DNA of 64,000 nt, taken from contig CBDEUH010000004.1 of assembly GCA_965243255.1 (NCBI GenBank), positions 2,046,001 through 2,110,000 on the forward strand. The letters run 5' to 3'. Positions 60,243-64,000 of this stretch are shown here, piece after piece (within the stretch, counting starts at the first letter, position 1; every line of letters begins with the position of its first letter). The notes below the pieces were generated by a model. The model was not told the origin of the DNA. It did not search any database and saw nothing but the letters and a program-made list of their open reading frames with translations. The translations under genes and the position numbers were made by a program. The DNA is from Bin87 sp965243255. Lineage in GTDB: Bacteria > Chloroflexota > Dehalococcoidia > Lucifugimonadales > UBA3495.

Positions 60243-61091
60243 TTACACGTCCCGCTGGATGGGGGCGCCGACAATGCTGCCCCACTCGGTCCAGGAGCCG
60301 TCGTAGTTGCGCACGTTGTCGTAGCCGAGCAGTTGGCTCAGCACGAACCAGGTATGGGAGGAGCGCTCGCCGATGCGGCAGTAGGCGATGGTTTCGCGGG
60401 AGCCGTCCACGCCCCTGCCGCCGTACAGCGCGGTCAGGTCGTCGGCGGACTTGAAAGTGCCGTCTTCGTTGACCGCCTGGCCCCAGGGGATGTTGGCCGC
60501 GCCGGGGATGTGTCCGTTGCGCTGGGAACCCTCCTGCGGCACGTTGGGGGGAGCGTTCAGGGCGCCGGAGAACTCGTCGGGGGAGCGCACGTCCACCAGG
60601 GCGTGGCTGCCGCTGTTGACGGCCTGCAGCACGTAGTCGCGCAGGGCGCGCAGGTCGCCGTTCTCGGCGGTGATGCTGTACTGGGTGGCGGCGTGGGATG
60701 AAGCGTCGGTGGTTACCGGCCGGCCCTCGGCCAGCCACAGGGCCCGGCCGCCGTTCATCAGGCGCACGTCGTTGTGGCCGTAGTATTTCAGCTGCCAGAA
60801 GGCCCAGGCGGCGAACCAGTTGTTGTTGTCGCCGTAAAGGATGATGGTGGTGTCCGGGGCGATGCCGCTGCTGCTGAGGAGGGCTTCCATTTCGCTGCGG
60901 GAAACGATGTCGCGGACGACGTTCTGCTGCAATTGCGACTGCCAGTTGAAGCTGACGGCGCCGGCGATGTGGCCCTCGTCGTAGGCCGACGTGTCAACGT
61001 CAACCTCCACCAGTCGCACGTTGGCGTCGCTGCCGTGGTCGGCCACCCACTGGGTGGAAACCAGGGATTCGGGATGCGCGTATTCGGCCAT
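60243..61091 (-). CDS. Tandem-domain thiosulfate sulfurtransferase (rhodanese)
   Basis: The 282-residue protein has two rhodanese domains: an inactive first one (about 1-130) and a second with the active-site loop YCRIGERSS around the catalytic Cys. HIAGAVSFNW and HIPGAANIPWG are the matching domain signatures. It transfers sulfane sulfur from thiosulfate to an acceptor. The ATG at 61091 has GAGGT upstream. It is divergent from the ammonium transporter gene and probably co-transcribed with the downstream dehydrogenase. The active residue is Cys, not selenocysteine. Confidence 0.92.
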   Translation of the reverse strand: MAEYAHPESLVSTQWVADHGSDANVRLVEVDVDTSAYDEGHIAGAVSFNWQSQLQQNVVRDIVSRSEMEALLSSSGIAPDTTIILYGDNNNWFAAWAFWQLKYYGHNDVRLMNGGRALWLAEGRPVTTDASSHAATQYSITAENGDLRALRDYVLQAVNSGSHALVDVRSPDEFSGALNAPPNVPQEGSQRNGHIPGAANIPWGQAVNEDGTFKSADDLTALYGGRGVDGSRETIAYCRIGERSSHTWFVLSQLLGYDNVRNYDGSWTEWGSIVGAPIQRDV

Positions 61092-61163
61092 GATTACACC
61101 TCGGGAGTTCGAGTTGCGGGAATTATACACGACGGGCGATGGACACGGGGCGGGCGCCGATTT

Positions 61164-61234
61164 GAAACACAAAAGTAACCGGTTCGCAATAGTTTGTTAA
61201 TCACGCCGCAATCGCCGCTTAACACGCCAGCCAT
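61164..61234 (+). promoter_or_regulatory. Seven-repeat 11-bp-phased GlnR-like box upstream of amt1
   Basis: Pentamers GAAAC, GTAAC, GCAAT, TTAAT, GCAAT, TTAAC and GCCAT start at 61164, 61175, 61186, 61197, 61208, 61219 and 61230, exactly 11 bases apart. The first two match the a/b boxes of GlnR, an OmpR-family nitrogen regulator of Actinobacteria. A CATAAG -10-like box follows at 61255. Confidence 0.65.
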
Positions 61235-61332
61235 ACCATACCTCCCGTCACACTCATAAGGGACGCCGCCCACAGTCGGCCACTGACGGACTGCGTGACG
61301 ACGCCTCAAAACCGACAGGAGGCAAAAAAGAG

Positions 61333-62694
61333 ATGCTTTCGGCCACCAGATCCCTATTCACTCATCAGGTGTTCAGTCACGGCGTGGCCGCCGTGAAAGA
61401 ATACCCCTTCTCCATGCGGCGGACATTGTTGGCGCTGGCGGTGGGCCTGCTGGCAATCGGCCTGCTGGCGTCCTTCAACATCGCCTTCGCCCAGGACGAC
61501 GGGCCCACTACCGAATGGTTGAACGGCTATTCGGACAACATCGTCACCGTGGTTGCGGCGGCGTTGGTGTTCTTCATGCAGGCCGGCTTCGCCTTTCTCG
61601 GCGCGGGCCTGATTCGTTCCAAGAACACCACCAACTACCTCACCAAGTCCTTTATGGACTTTGCCATCGCGTCCCTGGGCTTCTGGGCCTTCGGGTTCGC
61701 CCTGATGCTGGGCGACAGCGCCGGCGGATTCATTGGCTACACCGGGTGGTTCCTGTCCAGCGGTGATTACGTGGGCTGGATTTTCCAGATGGTGTTCGCC
61801 GCCACCGCCGCTACCATCGTGGCCGGCGCCATGGCCGAGCGGACCAAGCTGCAGACCTACCTGGCCTACAGCTTCATCGTATCCGCGCTGATCTACCCCA
61901 TCTACGGCCACTGGGTCTGGGGCGGCGGCTGGCTGGCCGAAATGGGCGCGCTGGACTACGCCGGTTCCGGTGTGGTGCACGCCGTGGGCGGCTTCGTGGC
62001 ACTGACCGGCGCCTTTGTGGTGGGCCCGCGCATGGGCAAATTCATCGGCGGCAAGGCCCAGGAACTGCCAGCGCACAGCACTCCCTTTGTGGTGGTGGGC
62101 ACGTTCATCCTCTTCTTCGGCTGGTTCGGCTTCAACATTGGCTGGGGCGACGACATTGGGCTGAACGCGGTCAACACGCTGCTGTCCGGCGCGACGGGCG
62201 CGGTGGTTGCCCTCTATATCACGCTGATTGCCAAGGGCAAGGCCGACATCCTGATGGCCTGCAACGGCGCGCTGGCCGGACTGGTGGGCATCACCGCGCC
62301 GGTGAACTTCGTTGACCCGTGGGCCGCCGTGGTGATTGGCGCCATCGCCGCGCCGGTGATGTACGGCTCGGTGATGCTCATGGAGCGGGTGCTGAAGATC
62401 GACGACCCGGTGGGCGCCATCAGCGTGCACGGCGTAACCGGACTGTGGGGCCTGCTGGCCATTGCCATCTTCGCCAACGACGGCGGGCTGGTCGGCGGCA
62501 GCGCAGAGCTCATCGTGCCGCAGATCGTGAGCATCGTCGCCGTGGTGGTCTGGTCCCTGGTAACCGGCTTCGCCCTGTTCTACCTGCTCAAGTTCACCAT
62601 GGGCGTCCGCGTCAGCGAGGCCGAGGAACTGGAAGGTCTGGACATCTCGGAGCACGGTATCCAGACCTACCCCGAGTCGGCGGCCACCAGCTAG
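61333..62694 (+). CDS. amt: Ammonium transporter Amt, copy 1
   Basis: The 453-residue channel has a cleavable-looking N-terminus (signal helix about residues 30-52, ending AFAQDD). Eleven membrane helices follow. The pore pattern is QAGFAFLGAGLIRSKNTTNY, and the two pore histidines are in GSGVVHAVGGFVALTGA and SVHGVTGLWG. It moves ammonium across the inner membrane. AGGAGG lies 12 bases before the ATG at 61333; a start at 61414 is possible. A strong terminator follows the gene. No glnK is adjacent. Confidence 0.94.
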   Translation: MLSATRSLFTHQVFSHGVAAVKEYPFSMRRTLLALAVGLLAIGLLASFNIAFAQDDGPTTEWLNGYSDNIVTVVAAALVFFMQAGFAFLGAGLIRSKNTTNYLTKSFMDFAIASLGFWAFGFALMLGDSAGGFIGYTGWFLSSGDYVGWIFQMVFAATAATIVAGAMAERTKLQTYLAYSFIVSALIYPIYGHWVWGGGWLAEMGALDYAGSGVVHAVGGFVALTGAFVVGPRMGKFIGGKAQELPAHSTPFVVVGTFILFFGWFGFNIGWGDDIGLNAVNTLLSGATGAVVALYITLIAKGKADILMACNGALAGLVGITAPVNFVDPWAAVVIGAIAAPVMYGSVMLMERVLKIDDPVGAISVHGVTGLWGLLAIAIFANDGGLVGGSAELIVPQIVSIVAVVVWSLVTGFALFYLLKFTMGVRVSEAEELEGLDISEHGIQTYPESAATS

Positions 62695-62725
62695 CGCTGG
62701 GCCGGGAACATTCCCTCTCCTCACG

Positions 62726-62766
62726 GCGGGGGTCGGGGGTAGTGGCCACCCCCGGCCCCCGCTTTT
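62726..62766 (+). terminator. Strong rho-independent terminator after amt1
   Basis: Fifteen paired bases per arm (62726-62740 with 62748-62762, one G-U pair) and a 7-base loop are followed by TTTT (62763-62766). It begins 31 bases after the amt1 stop. Confidence 0.85.
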
Positions 62767-62779
62767 CCCTTCCCGGCGC

Positions 62780-62817
62780 GTAACACCTTTGTAACATTTC
62801 CGTCATTTGTCCGTAAC
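62780..62817 (+). promoter_or_regulatory. Four-repeat 11-bp-phased GlnR-like box upstream of amt2
   Basis: GTAAC (62780), GTAAC (62791), GTCAT (62802) and GTAAC (62813) are spaced exactly 11 bases start to start. This is the same periodic motif as before amt1. A TACACT -10-like box follows at 62828. Confidence 0.65.
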
Positions 62818-62847
62818 ACCGCAAACCTACACTCAGGTGGTGTTTTT
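62815..62847 (+). other. Possible leader hairpin with U-tract before amt2
   Basis: AACACC (62815-62820) and GGTGTT (62839-62844) pair around an inner ACCT/AGGT stem, and TTT follows. It overlaps the last repeat of the regulatory array. It may be a weak terminator or attenuator of transcripts entering from upstream. Confidence 0.3.
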
Positions 62848-62961
62848 CTGCTTGCGTCTGCCGACCAAATACGTCGCCGACGGAATGGCCAATCCGCCTG
62901 CGGGCGGGCCGGGGCGTCGGGACGGCAGGGCAAACATCCGCTGCTGTGAGGAGACAACCTA

Positions 62962-64000
62962 ATGGAGTTCAGCGAACTGGAGGTATTCACCTTCCTGATT
63001 TCGTCGGCGCTGGTATTCATCATGGTGCCCGGCCTGGCGTTGTTCTACGGAGGGTTGGTACGACACAAGAACGTTATCGGCACGATGATGCACTCGGTCA
63101 CGGCCATCGGCCTGGTGAGCGTGATCTGGGTGCTGTGGGGCTACAGCCTGGCCTTCGGGAACAGCGTCGGCGGCTTCGGCTTCGTCGGCGACCTGACCAA
63201 GTTCGGAATGATTGACGTCAATCCCGACGAACAGGCCTTCATGGTCTTCCAGGGTATGTTCGCCATCATCACCGTGGCGTTGATTGCCGGCGGTTTCGCC
63301 GAGCGGTTCAAGTTTTCGTCCTACGTCATCTTCGCCGCGCTGTGGGTAACCATCGTGTACGCGCCCCTGTGCCACTGGGTGTGGGGCGGCGGCTGGCTGG
63401 GCAACCTGGGCAGCGTGCTGGGCATGAGTGAGTCCGGGTTTGCCCTGGACTTCGCCGGCGGAACGGTGGTGCACATCGCCTCCGGCACGGCGGCGCTGGC
63501 GGCGGCGTTCATCGTGGGGCGACGCTCCGGGTTCGGCACGTCGGCGATGATTCCCCACAACGTGCCCCTGGTGCTGCTGGGCGCCGGCCTGCTCTGGTTC
63601 GGCTGGTTCGGCTTCAACGCCGGCAGCAGCTTCAACCTTTCCACCTGGGACGCGGCCAACGCCTTTGTCGTTACCAACGTGGCGGCGGCAACCGCCATGT
63701 CGGCCTGGTCGGTGGTGTCCTGGTTCGTGACCAAGCGGCCGTCGGCCAGCGGCGCGGCGGCGGGCGCGGTGGCCGGACTGGTGGCGATTACCCCGGCCGC
63801 CGGTTTCGTGGGCGTGATGCCGGCCATCATCATCGGGGCCGGCGCCGGCGCGGCCTGCTTCTTCGCCGTGGAGCTGATTCACAAGCTGCGCATCGACGAC
63901 TCCCTGGACGTGTTTGGCATCCACGGCATCGGCGGGATGTGGGGCGCGCTGGCCACGGGCCTGTTCGTCGGTATCGGCTTCGGCGCGCTGGAGGCCGACG
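62962..64000 (+). CDS. amt: Ammonium transporter Amt, copy 2 (truncated by window end)
   Basis: The visible 346 residues start EFSELEVFTFLISSALVFIMVPGLALFYGGLVRHKN, the classical AmtB-like pore entrance. They contain the two pore histidines in GGTVVHIASGTAALAAA and FGIHGIGGMWG. It lacks the N-terminal signal helix of copy 1 and belongs to a different Amt branch. GAGGAG lies upstream of the ATG at 62962. The C-terminal helices and any adjacent glnK gene lie outside the window. Confidence 0.95.
   Translation, partial: MEFSELEVFTFLISSALVFIMVPGLALFYGGLVRHKNVIGTMMHSVTAIGLVSVIWVLWGYSLAFGNSVGGFGFVGDLTKFGMIDVNPDEQAFMVFQGMFAIITVALIAGGFAERFKFSSYVIFAALWVTIVYAPLCHWVWGGGWLGNLGSVLGMSESGFALDFAGGTVVHIASGTAALAAAFIVGRRSGFGTSAMIPHNVPLVLLGAGLLWFGWFGFNAGSSFNLSTWDAANAFVVTNVAAATAMSAWSVVSWFVTKRPSASGAAAGAVAGLVAITPAAGFVGVMPAIIIGAGAGAACFFAVELIHKLRIDDSLDVFGIHGIGGMWGALATGLFVGIGFGALEAD

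Noticed and set aside
61164..61234. A PhoB/PhoP phosphate box as the meaning of the 11-bp repeats
   Set aside because: Phosphate boxes share the 11-bp period, but the pentamers fit GTNAC/GAAAC better and both downstream genes are ammonium transporters. Not fully excluded.
1..64000. CRISPR arrays, tRNA or rRNA genes, insertion sequences, integrated phage
   Set aside because: No regularly spaced repeats, no cloverleaf-like sequences, no transposase or integrase frames were seen; the only phage-like trace is the primase-type tail at 54251-55285.

Overview
The window is one GC-rich, densely coded chromosomal segment from an uncultured bacterium. My best placement is Chloroflexota, close to the SAR202 / Dehalococcoidia-type heterotrophs. 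This rests on paralogue-rich content (pairs of ThDP enzymes, GMC oxidoreductases, SDRs, MDR dehydrogenases, DUF3500 proteins, MFS carriers, oligopeptide-type ABC systems and ammonium channels, plus an LLM flavin oxidoreductase) and on the Lys/Glu/Val-repeat and Thr/Pro/Ala linkers behind the lipoprotein cysteine of its binding proteins. The placement is inference. I see no tRNA, rRNA, CRISPR array, insertion sequence or prophage, and no gene-free gap longer than 300 bases.

Layout. 0.1-6.6 kb: EamA exporter, orphan HicB, ThDP enzyme, AapJ-like binding lipoprotein, GYD protein, DUF3500 protein and an unknown, all on minus. 6.7-12.6 kb: yifB, a repeat-tailed membrane protein, amidohydrolase, VOC protein, a lone putative DNA-binding domain, GMC oxidoreductase, small membrane protein. 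12.7-17.7 kb: ABC importer 1 (binding protein, DppB, DppC) and a type II glutamine synthetase. 17.8-27.1 kb: SDRs, MBL hydrolase, quinone-reductase-like MDR, MA-clan peptidase, an MqnA-like/MTHFR-like pair, second ThDP enzyme, CMD protein. 27.2-35.7 kb: retropepsin-like protein, second DUF3500, glyA, methyltransferase operon, two convergent MFS carriers, cyclophilin, leucine dehydrogenase. 35.7-41 kb: ABC importer 2, followed by a DUF3179 lipoprotein gene interrupted by one in-frame TGA. 41-54 kb: beta-propeller protein, dihydropyrimidinase-like enzyme, gamma-synthase-type PLP enzyme, GMC 2, TRAP-type binding protein, UDG, and a hydantoinase A / PIG-L / hydantoinase B cluster. 54-61 kb: small membrane protein, a gene with a phage-primase-like C-terminus, MDR 2, LLM oxidoreductase, epimerase, Phd-VapC, an isopropylmalate/tartrate dehydrogenase-like enzyme, tandem rhodanese. 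61.3-64 kb: two ammonium transporters, the second cut by the window end.

Two signals stand out. (1) At 36503-36505 (minus) the TGA falls exactly on the first cysteine of the DUF3179 CPLC motif. Frame and homology continue on both sides, and a bulged stem-loop follows at once. The simplest reading is a selenocysteine-containing exported lipoprotein (UxxC). (2) Both ammonium-transporter genes are preceded by strictly 11-bp-phased G(T/A/C)(A/C)A(C/T) direct repeats, seven copies and four copies. This resembles the GlnR-type (OmpR-family) nitrogen boxes of Actinobacteria; a weaker two-repeat version lies upstream of glnII.

Taken together the genes suggest a scavenger of peptides, amino acids and cyclic amides/ureides (hydantoinases, dihydropyrimidinase-like enzyme, leucine dehydrogenase, SHMT) that assimilates ammonium through Amt and GlnII and oxidises recalcitrant organics with flavin, ThDP and metal-dependent enzymes.
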